Source: an uncultured Eubacteriales bacterium (GTDB lineage: Bacteria; Bacillota; Clostridia; Oscillospirales; UBA644). From it: a DNA stretch of 6,749 nt. Location of the stretch: NCBI GenBank assembly GCA_934481505.1, contig CAKSPP010000075.1:1-6749 (forward strand), in the 5' to 3' direction. The translations under genes and the position numbers were made by a program. Numbering within the stretch: the stretch's first letter is position 1; every line of letters starts with the position of its first letter. Of this stretch, positions 1 through 5,383 are shown piece after piece. The notes under the pieces are model-generated. The model searched no databases. It had not been told where the DNA came from and worked only from the letters and a program-made list of their open reading frames with translations.

Positions 1-47
1 GGGAATTTTACTGTGAGAAACCAATACTTCCTTATCAGCCCTCAGCC
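1..47. repeat. Truncated copy of the dispersed inverted-repeat element (one end only)
   Basis: Positions 1-47 match 5317-5363 in the same orientation at 45 of 47 bases; the two differences are A for G at positions 26 and 34. The match stops abruptly after CAGCCCTCAGCC at 36-47. Position 47 corresponds to the inner edge of the conserved terminal inverted-repeat core in the full copy at 5074-5380. Only the GTTTCTCACAG-type end is inside the window; the rest of this copy would lie to the left. It sits 25 bp beyond the stop codon of the ytfJ gene, so both copies lie just downstream of genes. The repeat is seen directly; calling it a mobile or MITE-like element is inference. Confidence 0.8.
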
Positions 48-72
48 GACGTTCGGGATTTTGTAATCTTGA

Positions 73-498
73 TTATTCTTCTGTCGGTTCTTCAACCTTT
101 TTCTTTTTCGGAAAAAGGTCTTTTACTCTTTCGATAAGGTCGGGCATCGAATCGACTATTTTATCGACAGCCGACATCGAACTCTGATCGACGGGCAGAA
201 GTGAAATTCCTCTTTCGGGAGAAATTACGAGAAAAGCTATCGGGTGAATCGTTACCGCAGCTCCCGAACCGCCGCCGAAACAAAGATTTTCGGGTTTGTT
301 GGGGGACTGATGAGCTTTTGTCGTGAAGTCCGAACCGCCCGAAGTAAAGCCGAAGTTGACTTTCGAAACGGGGATAACGGTCGTTCCGTCGGGGGTGGTT
401 ATCGGGTCGCCGACAATAGTGTTTACGTCGACCATTTCTTTGAGATTATGCATGGCGGTTTCCATAACGCCCTGTATGGGATGAGTGTTTTCAGACAT
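73..498 (-). CDS. ytfJ: YtfJ/GerW-family sporulation protein
   Basis: A 141-residue soluble protein of the YtfJ (GerW) family. The family is known from Bacillus endospores, where GerW is needed for normal spore germination; its biochemical activity is not established, and homologues also occur in bacteria that do not sporulate. Family signs are the opening MSENTHPIQGVMETAM with the Asn-Leu-Lys-Glu-Met stretch that follows, the segment VNTIVGDPI (25-33), PDGTTVIPVSKVNFGF (36-51), the Gly-rich FGGGSGAA (74-81) and the strand AFLVISP (88-94). The C-terminus (from about 131) is a charged Lys/Glu tail that looks disordered. The start is supported by GAGAGG, 6 nt upstream, which overlaps the stop codon of the DUF2953 gene 12 nt away. 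DUF2953 (ytfI) and ytfJ are also neighbours in Bacillus, which strengthens both calls. This is the last visible gene of the operon, and no obvious terminator separates it from the repeat at 1-47. Confidence 0.93.
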   Translation of the reverse strand: MSENTHPIQGVMETAMHNLKEMVDVNTIVGDPITTPDGTTVIPVSKVNFGFTSGGSDFTTKAHQSPNKPENLCFGGGSGAAVTIHPIAFLVISPERGISLLPVDQSSMSAVDKIVDSMPDLIERVKDLFPKKKKVEEPTEE

Positions 499-510
499 AT
501 TTTACACCTC

Positions 511-1134
511 TCAGTTATTTTGTTTACTTGTATTTTCAGGCAGGCTGTCTCTTGTCAAAAGATAAATGCCCGCTTTGACAGCTGTATAAATAAGGGTTAT
601 AAGGCGAATCGAGGCAACTGCCTCTCCTCTGAATTCCGATTTTTCGGAAAGAAAGTCGGAATAAATGTTGACGTTCGCTTTTTTTATGACATCTTTTGCC
701 GCAAGAAACGAAACTATCGGATATGTCGCCGCGGAAATTCTTCCGTATAAAAGAGCTGTGTCGGCGGCATTGTCGGTCGCTATCTTTGCGTCAAAATCGA
801 ATTTTTCTATCTTGATTTTGAAAATGAAATCGGTAAAAAGAATTTTTACGAGGGCGAGCCAATCGGAAATTTTGATATTTTGCAAAAATCTCGGCATAGG
901 CTTTTTTTCTTTCGGTTTTGCCTTTTCTTCCGCCTTTTCGGGTTTTTCCTTTTTTTCGCCGTCGGTAAGAGTTTTGGATATAAACAGGTATTTTATTCCT
1001 ATCGAAATTTTTCCGTCATAAGAAAGTCTGACCTTTGCTTTCGGTAGCGAAAGAAGAAAGAGCAGGGCGATAAGGGCGAGAAGAACTATAAAAATCCAAA
1101 GGAAAACCAAGCCTATGACGGCAAGGACAGTCAC
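511..1134 (-). CDS. DUF2953 membrane-anchored protein (YtfI-like)
   Basis: A 207-residue protein starting with one long hydrophobic segment (about 4-31). A Lys/Glu/Pro-rich linker follows (about 58-80), then a C-terminal region (about 90-195) with the DUF2953 signature: a stretch ending FDFDAKIATDNAADTALLYG (112-131), then a conserved-looking amphipathic part. The N-terminal helix probably anchors the protein; topology and function are unknown. The start codon is GTG, and it overlaps the scpB stop as GTGA. GGAGG seven bases upstream supports this start. Its place between scpB and ytfJ matches the ytfI-ytfJ pairing known from Bacillus and Clostridia and hints at a role linked to sporulation or the cell envelope, but nothing in the sequence shows an activity. 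Confidence 0.85.
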   Translation of the reverse strand: MTVLAVIGLVFLWIFIVLLALIALLFLLSLPKAKVRLSYDGKISIGIKYLFISKTLTDGEKKEKPEKAEEKAKPKEKKPMPRFLQNIKISDWLALVKILFTDFIFKIKIEKFDFDAKIATDNAADTALLYGRISAATYPIVSFLAAKDVIKKANVNIYSDFLSEKSEFRGEAVASIRLITLIYTAVKAGIYLLTRDSLPENTSKQNN

Positions 1135-1724
1135 GTTGTTTCCTCCGACGCCTGTTCCGCGGCGTCTTCAATGGTCTGTTGTCTTTCGTCGGGGTCTCCT
1201 CTTCTTTTAAGCCCTTCGGGATAGGGGATATCCTCAACCTTGTCTATATTGAATATGGTTAAGAACTTTTCGGTTACCGAATAGGACATCGGTCTTCCCG
1301 GCAGGTCGAGTTTCCCTCTTTCACGCATGAGTTTCTTTTCGACGAGGTTTTCGACAAGCTCTCCCGACGGAACGCCTCTTATCTGCGAAATATATGTTTT
1401 CGTTACCGGCTGATTATAGGCGGTTATCGCAAGCACTTCAAGAGCCGCGTTCGAAAGATACGGGCTTTTTCGGCTCTGCATGAAGTTTGAAACGATTTCT
1501 CCGAGGCTTTCTTTCGTCGAAATGGTTACGGTGTCGGCTTTTCTTTGGAGCGTAAGCCCCGAATCCGCCGCATCGTATTTTTCGCGTAAAAGGTCGAGAG
1601 CGTCGAGAACTTCGCTTTTCTTGCTTTCGGAAAAAACGCAGAGTTTTTCTATTGTAACGGCTTCCGGTGAAGCGAATAAAATGGCTTCGATAACCGGAAC
1701 GAGGTTGTAGTTTGACAGGTCCAT
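1131..1724 (-). CDS. scpB: Segregation and condensation protein B
   Basis: A 197-residue ScpB. It is the dimeric winged-helix (kite) subunit that binds ScpA in the Smc-ScpA-ScpB condensin-like complex, which organises and separates newly replicated chromosomes. The N-terminal winged helix (about 8-80) begins with VIEAILFASPEAVTIEKL (11-28). The family hallmark of the second domain is clear: LSNAALEVLAITAYNQPVTK (90-109), followed by YISQIRGVPSGELVENLVEK. GRPMSYSVTEKFL (143-155) is also typical. The acidic tail after about 175 is variable in the family. The start ATG follows the scpA stop directly (TAA then ATG), and AAGAGG inside the end of scpA serves as the ribosome binding site, so the two subunits are probably made by coupled translation. 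The length is normal for the family. Confidence 0.97.
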   Translation of the reverse strand: MDLSNYNLVPVIEAILFASPEAVTIEKLCVFSESKKSEVLDALDLLREKYDAADSGLTLQRKADTVTISTKESLGEIVSNFMQSRKSPYLSNAALEVLAITAYNQPVTKTYISQIRGVPSGELVENLVEKKLMRERGKLDLPGRPMSYSVTEKFLTIFNIDKVEDIPYPEGLKRRGDPDERQQTIEDAAEQASEETT

Positions 1725-2441
1725 TTACGGCCTCTTTCTGTTGAGAATTATTTCGGAATCCTTGACGTCTTCGTTTGTTACGTCGATTCTTCCCGTGTGC
1801 ATAAGTTCAAGCACCGCAAGAAATGTTGCGACTATCTCGCTGCGGCTCTTTTCTGCGGAAAAAAGTCCCGTGAATTTTATTTTTCCGCTGCGGAATATCT
1901 TTTTTAAGATAAAAACTATGCGGCTCGTTACCGAAATGACTTTCGTTCCGACAAGTTTCTTGAATGCCGAAACGGGAATGGGCTGTTTTCTTTCGTTTCG
2001 CTCGATTGCCGCAACATAAGCCGCCTGTAAGTCGGAAACCTCCGGCAGCAGGTCTTTATCAAACGCTGCGGGCAGTCCGACGGGGGGAGTTTCTCTGAAA
2101 AACAGCTTGTTTCCGATATATCTGTTTTTTAAGAAAGCCGCCGTCTGCTTATACTTGACATACTGTTGAAGCATTTCTTCAAGCATCGCTTTCGGGTCTT
2201 CTTCGTCTTCTTCACGCGGCAGCAGCGAACAGGATTTTATATACATCAGCCTTGACGCCATTTCGATGAAGTTCGCGGTAAGCTCCATATTCTGTGCCTG
2301 AGCCTCCCTGATATACTCCATATACTGGTCGGTCAGCAGATGTATTTCAATGTCATAAATATCTATTTTGTTTTTTTCGATAAGGGAAAGAAGTAAGTCG
2401 AGAGGCCCTTCGAAAACTTCAAGTTTGAATTGTATTGCCAT
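1725..2441 (-). CDS. scpA: Segregation and condensation protein A (kleisin)
   Basis: A 238-residue ScpA, the kleisin subunit that bridges the Smc heads and recruits ScpB in the bacterial condensin. The N-terminal domain shows the strongly conserved FEGPLDLLLSLIEKNKIDIY (10-29), then an extended helix with ANFIEMASRLMYIKSCSLLP (56-75), which contacts the Smc neck in known structures. The central part (about 76-150) is acidic and variable and carries the ScpB-binding region. The C-terminal winged helix (about 155-235) ends with the typical block around SEIVATFLAVLELMHTGRI (201-219). The ATG is chosen because AGAGG lies 6 nt upstream; this site overlaps the TAG stop of the protease gene. A second ATG a few bases upstream is out of frame. 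The length is slightly below the usual 240-260 residues. Confidence 0.97.
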   Translation of the reverse strand: MAIQFKLEVFEGPLDLLLSLIEKNKIDIYDIEIHLLTDQYMEYIREAQAQNMELTANFIEMASRLMYIKSCSLLPREEDEEDPKAMLEEMLQQYVKYKQTAAFLKNRYIGNKLFFRETPPVGLPAAFDKDLLPEVSDLQAAYVAAIERNERKQPIPVSAFKKLVGTKVISVTSRIVFILKKIFRSGKIKFTGLFSAEKSRSEIVATFLAVLELMHTGRIDVTNEDVKDSEIILNRKRP

Positions 2442-2450
2442 GCCATACCT

Positions 2451-3134
2451 CTAAAAGAAAAGCCCGAGTATCGACAAAGTTGCAATACTGAACAGATTGA
2501 ATATCCCCAATTCAATAACCGAAAGGAAATCAAAAAATCTCAAAATAACAAGAAGGGCAATGAAAATAATCTGGGAATATCTTTCGAGTTCGTAATATTT
2601 AAGTCTTGCCGACGGAGGAAGGAGTTCCGCAAGGACGCGGGAGCCGTCGAGCGGAGGAATGGGGATAAGGTTAAAGACCGCAAGCCCAATATTATAACCC
2701 GCAAAAATAGAGAAAAACTCAGAAATTGATGATAACACGAGATTTTGAGAAGTTTGTGCAAATCCGTAAGTCAGCCAGAAAAGAAATGTTCCTAAAAACG
2801 CAAAAAGCAAATTCGACAAAGGTCCCGCAAGGGCGGTCACTATCGTTCCCGCTTTTCTGTTTCTGAAATTTGCGGGGTAGATCTGAACGGGGCTTGCCCA
2901 GCCGAAGCCGACAAGAAGCAAAAGCACGGTTCCGACGGGGTCCATATGTTTGAACGGGTTGAGCGTTATTCTGCCCTGCCTTTTTGCGGTGTCGTCTCCC
3001 ATCCAGAGAGCCGCGAGCCCGTGAAAGCTTTCATGAATGGAAAGAGCCAGAACAAGAGCTAGGCAACAGAAAATAAGCTGCAGAATTTTGGTTTTTATAT
3101 CAAGGCTCGAATCGAGAAGTATCTGAAGTACCAT
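2451..3134 (-). CDS. Site-2 protease family (M50) membrane zinc metalloprotease
   Basis: A 227-residue polytopic membrane protease of the minimal site-2 protease group. Such enzymes cut substrates inside or next to the membrane and often act in regulated proteolysis. The active-site parts are all present: HESFH (34-38) gives the HExxH zinc-binding and catalytic motif, and NLIPIPPLDG (155-164) supplies the third zinc ligand, Asp163. Other family landmarks are GRITLNPFKHMDPVGT (54-69), GFGWASPV (76-83) and the AGPLSN turn (103-108). About five or six membrane helices are visible, with no PDZ or CBS domain, so this resembles the short bacterial group rather than RseP or SpoIVFB. AAAGGA 7 nt upstream supports the start. 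The gene lies directly before scpA, a common arrangement in Clostridia. The substrate cannot be read from the sequence. Confidence 0.94.
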   Translation of the reverse strand: MVLQILLDSSLDIKTKILQLIFCCLALVLALSIHESFHGLAALWMGDDTAKRQGRITLNPFKHMDPVGTVLLLLVGFGWASPVQIYPANFRNRKAGTIVTALAGPLSNLLFAFLGTFLFWLTYGFAQTSQNLVLSSISEFFSIFAGYNIGLAVFNLIPIPPLDGSRVLAELLPPSARLKYYELERYSQIIFIALLVILRFFDFLSVIELGIFNLFSIATLSILGLFF

Positions 3135-3145
3135 AATGTTTTCCT

Positions 3146-3703
3146 TTACAGAAGAAGAGTTATGACGGCGGAAATTATTCCGCTTCTTGCAAATAACAAA
3201 AGTCCGAAAATTATAAATACGGGCGAAAACTTTTCCGCTTTTTCAAGTTTTTCGGAAAGCTTTTCGGGGAAACTTCCGCAGAGTATATCGTAAAGCAGAA
3301 ATCCCGGCAGAGGCAAAAGGTTTACTGTCGCCGTTCCGACAAACAAAGCTCCCGCTGTGAGAAAAATACGCAGGTTTGTTAAAGGAAAGAGAATTGCGAC
3401 GAAAAGCGAGCCGACCGCGGCAAACGCAAGCAAAAGGGTGAACGCCGTCTTTGCTTTCTTTTTTCTTTCGCTGCCGCCTGCGGTTATCGGCATTGCTCCG
3501 AAAACGATAAGCGAAATTACCGAAAAGAGCGAGTAAAGAGAAAATGCGGTTTTCGGAAAAGACAGTTCGCCTTTCATAAAAAGTTTCCGTATCGCCGCAG
3601 AAAGAAGACATGCAAGCAGTCCTACGGCAATTATAAATAATACGGTGAGAACGGTCGAAAGGTCAAACCTCACCGAACCCGAAACTATATCTTCGAAAAT
3701 CAT
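3146..3703 (-). CDS. Membrane protein, probable inactive site-2 protease paralogue
   Basis: A 185-residue, very hydrophobic protein with about five membrane helices (roughly 17-37, 52-72, 86-108, 111-133, 158-183) and a basic loop GSERKKKAKT (77-86). It resembles the downstream protease by eye: VNLLPLPG (127-134) lines up with FNLIPIPP (154-161), and the stretch from EKLSEKLEKAEKFSP into the final helix matches the layout of ARLKYYELERYSQI and its last helix. VFGAMPITAGGSERKKKAKT (67-86) sits where GFGWASPV and NFRNRKAGT lie in the protease. The catalytic parts are missing: there is no HExxH anywhere, the corresponding first helix reads LLSAAIRKLF, and the Asp of the NPxPxLDG motif is replaced (the nearest Asp, 139, is three residues further on). 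So it is probably a pseudoprotease or a partner subunit; that is inference, and an unrelated membrane protein remains possible. It is the first gene of the operon; AAAGGA lies 8 nt before the ATG, and its stop lies 11 nt before the protease start. Confidence 0.7.
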   Translation of the reverse strand: MIFEDIVSGSVRFDLSTVLTVLFIIAVGLLACLLSAAIRKLFMKGELSFPKTAFSLYSLFSVISLIVFGAMPITAGGSERKKKAKTAFTLLLAFAAVGSLFVAILFPLTNLRIFLTAGALFVGTATVNLLPLPGFLLYDILCGSFPEKLSEKLEKAEKFSPVFIIFGLLLFARSGIISAVITLLL

Positions 3704-3732
3704 TGTAAAAGTCCTTTATATAATATATACTG

Positions 3733-3761
3733 ATTATACACTATTTTAATCGCCTTGTAAA
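3733..3761 (-). promoter_or_regulatory. Sigma-A promoter of the scpAB-ytfJ operon
   Basis: Reading the minus strand, TTTACA (3761-3756) and a perfect TATAAT (3738-3733) are separated by 17 bp. This is an excellent housekeeping promoter. It predicts a transcript start near 3726 and a leader of about 23 nt before the first ATG at 3703. No other promoter-like sequence is obvious within the packed operon, so all six genes down to ytfJ probably depend on it. Confidence 0.82.
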
Positions 3762-3814
3762 GACAGTTTTTGCCAATAGGCGAAATTATTTTGATTTTCT
3801 GCCATAAAATAGTG
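3739..3814. repeat. 10-bp inverted repeat shared by the two divergent promoters
   Basis: CACTATTTTA at 3739-3748 and TAAAATAGTG at 3805-3814 are perfect reverse complements, 56 bp apart. Each arm lies at the same place relative to its own promoter: directly before the -10 box on the minus strand, and one base before the -10 box on the plus strand. It could be a shared operator, or simply the A-rich spacer with an extended -10 that promoters of this organism prefer; similar blocks occur before the promoters at 4707-4735 and 6699-6727. The repeat is seen directly; its role is not known. Confidence 0.5.
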
Positions 3815-3821
3815 GTACAAT
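3791..3821 (+). promoter_or_regulatory. Probable promoter of the metallophosphoesterase gene
   Basis: The -10 box TACAAT (3816-3821) is preceded by TGG, giving an extended -10, and TTGATT (3791-3796) lies 19 bp upstream, a long spacer that the extended -10 may offset. A transcript start near 3828 would give a leader of only about 13 nt, with AGGAG (3830-3834) almost at the 5' end and 6 nt before the ATG. The promoter is divergent from the one serving the scpAB operon. Confidence 0.6.
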
Positions 3822-3840
3822 ACGATAAAAGGAGAAACGT

Positions 3841-4671
3841 ATGGAGATATTTCTTACCGTTGTTCTGATAATCGCGGCAATTCTTGCTTTATATATCACG
3901 GTTGCCACATATACCGTTAAAATCAAAAAAATACCGATTTCAAGCCCGAAAATTCCGAAAGAATTCAACGGCAGAAAAATTGTCTTGCTTTCCGACCTGC
4001 ACGACGCGAAACTCTCCGGATTTTCAAAGAAAAAACTGCTTGAAAAGACCGCGGAAACAAAGCCCGACTGGATTTTTCTCGGCGGAGACATGCACGAAAT
4101 AAGAGAAAAAGACGAAAAGTTCTTTTCGCTGCTTGACGACTTAAAAAAAATAGCTCCGCTCTGTTATGTCGACGGAAATCACGACGCGAGACTGCGAAAA
4201 TATCCCGATTACAAAAACTACGTTGCGGAGCTTGAAAAGAGAGTCGAAAATCTGCACGGCAAAACCGCTCTTTGTATCGGAAACGAGAAAATCGACCTTT
4301 ACGGCTGCGGATATTTCGAATATAAAAAAGATATGTTCGATTTCGACAAGAACCGTTTTTCGGTCTTTTTATATCATTCGCCGTTTGTCTTCGACGATTT
4401 CGAAAACCCGCCGGATCTTATGATCTCGGGTCATATCCACGGCGGAGTTATCGAACTGCCGTTTGTCGGTGCGGTGTTTGCCCCCGCCGACGGAAAACCG
4501 CTTTTTGCGAGACTTCAACGACAATATCTTTTGCCGAAATATTATAAAAATACCTATGAAAGAAACGGCGGTACGCTCGTTGTCGGCCGCGGAATAGGCA
4601 ATTTCAAGCGGATTCCGTGGAGGCTTATCCCTCCCGAAATCGTCGAAATTACCCTGTGTCACGAAGACTGA
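3841..4671 (+). CDS. Membrane-anchored calcineurin-type metallophosphoesterase (YkuE/YaeI-like)
   Basis: A 276-residue member of the calcineurin-like phosphoesterase family, which uses two metal ions to hydrolyse phosphoester bonds. An N-terminal membrane helix (about 3-24) anchors it. All metal-binding motifs are present in order: SDLHD (51-55, giving Asp52 and His54), LGGDMHE (80-86, Asp83), GNHD (112-115, Asn113 and His114), YHSP (178-181, His179), and GHIHGG (197-202, His198 and His200). The C-terminal part RIPWRLIPPEIVEITL (257-272) is typical of the YkuE/YaeI branch. Some members of that branch act on lipid or cell-wall phosphodiesters at the membrane; the substrate here is unknown. The ATG is supported by AGGAG 6 nt upstream, with the hydrophobic anchor starting straight after it. 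It appears to be a single-gene unit, with a separate promoter for secG 36 nt after its stop. Confidence 0.93.
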   Translation: MEIFLTVVLIIAAILALYITVATYTVKIKKIPISSPKIPKEFNGRKIVLLSDLHDAKLSGFSKKKLLEKTAETKPDWIFLGGDMHEIREKDEKFFSLLDDLKKIAPLCYVDGNHDARLRKYPDYKNYVAELEKRVENLHGKTALCIGNEKIDLYGCGYFEYKKDMFDFDKNRFSVFLYHSPFVFDDFENPPDLMISGHIHGGVIELPFVGAVFAPADGKPLFARLQRQYLLPKYYKNTYERNGGTLVVGRGIGNFKRIPWRLIPPEIVEITLCHED

Positions 4672-4691
4672 ATGTGACGAAATTTTGAAAT

Positions 4692-4707
4692 ATACCCTTT
4701 CGGGTAT
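4692..4707 (+). terminator. Weak hairpin after the phosphoesterase gene
   Basis: ATACCC and GGGTAT form a perfect 6-bp stem with a TTTC loop, 20 nt after the phosphoesterase stop codon. No run of T follows on the plus strand, so it is not a standard Rho-independent terminator. It ends on the first base of the -35 box of the secG promoter. It could slow read-through or protect the mRNA end, or it may mean nothing. Confidence 0.3.
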
Positions 4708-4735
4708 TGCCAAAACGCAAAAAAAATGGTATACT
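4707..4735 (+). promoter_or_regulatory. Sigma-A promoter of secG
   Basis: TTGCCA (4707-4712) and TATACT (4730-4735) are separated by exactly 17 bp, and TGG directly before the -10 box gives an extended -10. The spacer carries an eight-base A run. The expected transcript start is near 4742, leaving a leader of about 67 nt. The leader holds only a small hairpin (TCCGA and TCGGA, about 4766-4780), with no recognisable riboswitch. GGAGGG (4797-4802) is the ribosome binding site for secG. Confidence 0.82.
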
Positions 4736-4808
4736 GTCAAAGTGTAACGAATGTTTATGCTTTTATCCGATATCTTCGGAATACAAAATTTGATACGGAG
4801 GGACAAAA

Positions 4809-5057
4809 ATGAGTGCGGTTTCTATAGTATTTTCCATAATACTTCTGGTATGTTCCGTTGCTTTGGTTCTTATAATACTCTTCCAGGCAGGCAGAGACGC
4901 TTCGATGTCCGGTGCAATAACCGGCGGAAGCTCAAACTTCTATTCAAAGAACAAGAGAGCAACCCGTGAAGAAATAATGAAAAGACTTACTGTTATTATT
5001 TCCATAATCTTTATGGTTGTAGTATTTCTTCTCAACATTTTCGAAATAGCTGCCTAA
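4809..5057 (+). CDS. secG: Preprotein translocase subunit SecG
   Basis: An 82-residue SecG, the small accessory subunit of the SecYEG channel that helps SecA-driven protein export. The layout is typical of the family: a first membrane helix (about 4-25), the conserved cytoplasmic loop that starts LFQAGRDASMSGAITGG (24-40), a basic stretch SKNKRATREE (46-55), and a second membrane helix (about 60-79). The length is normal for Firmicutes. The ATG is supported by GGAGGG with a 6-nt spacer. It has its own promoter and is followed by the strong terminator at 5151-5190, so it is probably transcribed alone. The rnr and smpB genes that often follow secG in Firmicutes are absent; the repeat element begins 17 bp after the stop. 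Confidence 0.95.
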   Translation: MSAVSIVFSIILLVCSVALVLIILFQAGRDASMSGAITGGSSNFYSKNKRATREEIMKRLTVIISIIFMVVVFLLNIFEIAA

Positions 5058-5150
5058 TTAAAACTAAAAAAAGAAACGCTCTTCTCTAAGGCTGAGGGCT
5101 GATAAGGAAGTATTGCTTCAAAACTTCGCCTTTCGGCACAATAATTCGTT

Positions 5151-5190
5151 AAAAACACCGGATATGCGACAGCATTATCCGGTGTTTTTT
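5151..5190 (+). terminator. Strong bidirectional Rho-independent terminator
   Basis: AAAAACACCGGATATGC (5151-5167) pairs with GCAT-T-ATCCGGTGTTTTT (5172-5189), leaving a four-base loop and one bulged T. A run of six T follows the stem on the plus strand. Five A precede the stem, so the minus strand also ends in a T run. It would end secG transcription on the plus strand and could end the minus-strand operon arriving from the right, since the two units converge here. It lies inside the repeat element, so copies elsewhere may also carry a terminator. Confidence 0.9.
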
Positions 5191-5214
5191 CCTTTTCTTG
5201 CACTCGAAAATCTT

Positions 5215-5295
5215 GTTTTGAAGTGCTACGCAGTTTCGTAGCATGGGAAAATTTCTTGTATCGAAGTTCAAAATGCAGCAAGGCTGTCGCCTTGC
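5215..5295. other. Cluster of small hairpins inside the repeat element
   Basis: Two perfect hairpins lie here: TGCTACG (5224-5230) with CGTAGCA (5237-5243), and GCAAGGC (5278-5284) with GCCTTGC (5289-5295) around a four-base loop. TTTTGAA (5216-5222) can also pair with TTCAAAA (5267-5273), enclosing the first hairpin. Alternatively GTTTTGAAG (5215-5223) can pair with CTTCAAAAC at 5116-5124, enclosing the terminator. The two pairings exclude each other, so the transcribed element could fold in two ways. Nothing here looks like a protein-coding gene. Confidence 0.6.
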
Positions 5296-5383
5296 GAGGC
5301 TTTGGACAAAGATACGGGGAATTTTACTGTGAGAAACCAATGCTTCCTTGTCAGCCCTCAGCCAATAGGGGAGAGCGTTTTTG

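Larger units (their letters stand above)
5074..5380. repeat. Roughly 307-bp structured element with long terminal inverted repeats (MITE-like)
   Basis: The left end (5074-5115) and right end (5338-5380) are inverted copies of each other. The outer 9 bp (AAACGCTCT) are identical; a short divergent stretch follows (TCTCTAA against CCCTATT), then a 26-bp core (5090-5115 against 5338-5363) with only two mismatches, whose first part is GGCTGAGGGCTGA. Inside the core the two ends differ: the left continues CTTCAAAACTTCGCC, the right (read inward) GTTTCTCACAGTAAAATTC. The interior holds a terminator (5151-5190), a perfect 9-bp inverted repeat (5116-5124 with 5215-5223) and two small perfect hairpins (5224-5243 and 5278-5295). 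There is no plausible transposase or other gene inside. A second copy of the right end is at 1-47. No clear target-site duplication was found. The structure is seen directly; mobility by a transposase acting in trans is inference. Confidence 0.75.

Noticed and set aside
244..750. A 168-codon plus-strand open frame opposite ytfJ and the DUF2953 gene
   Set aside because: It is antisense to two well-supported genes, starts without a ribosome binding site and shows no family features.
511..1134. A frameshift or error at the scpB/DUF2953 junction because the genes overlap
   Set aside because: The GTGA overlap with a well-placed GGAGG is a normal coupled-translation junction, and both proteins are full length.
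4692..4707. A full Rho-independent terminator between the phosphoesterase gene and secG
   Set aside because: The 6-bp stem is not followed by a T run; it is kept only as a weak hairpin.
4751..4969. A plus-strand open frame that starts in the secG leader and overlaps secG in another frame
   Set aside because: No ribosome binding site, no conserved features, and it competes with a clear SecG coding frame. A regulatory upstream frame is possible but unsupported.
5054..5340. Two minus-strand open frames (5054-5281 and 5149-5340) inside the repeat element
   Set aside because: They run through the terminator and the hairpins, have no ribosome binding site of note, no recognisable domain, and a composition explained by the repeat itself.
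5058..5383. Possible tmRNA, tRNA or riboswitch downstream of secG
   Set aside because: No tRNA acceptor/T-loop pattern (GGTTCGAATCC-like) and no tmRNA tag frame is visible; the hairpins are explained by the repeat element and its terminator.
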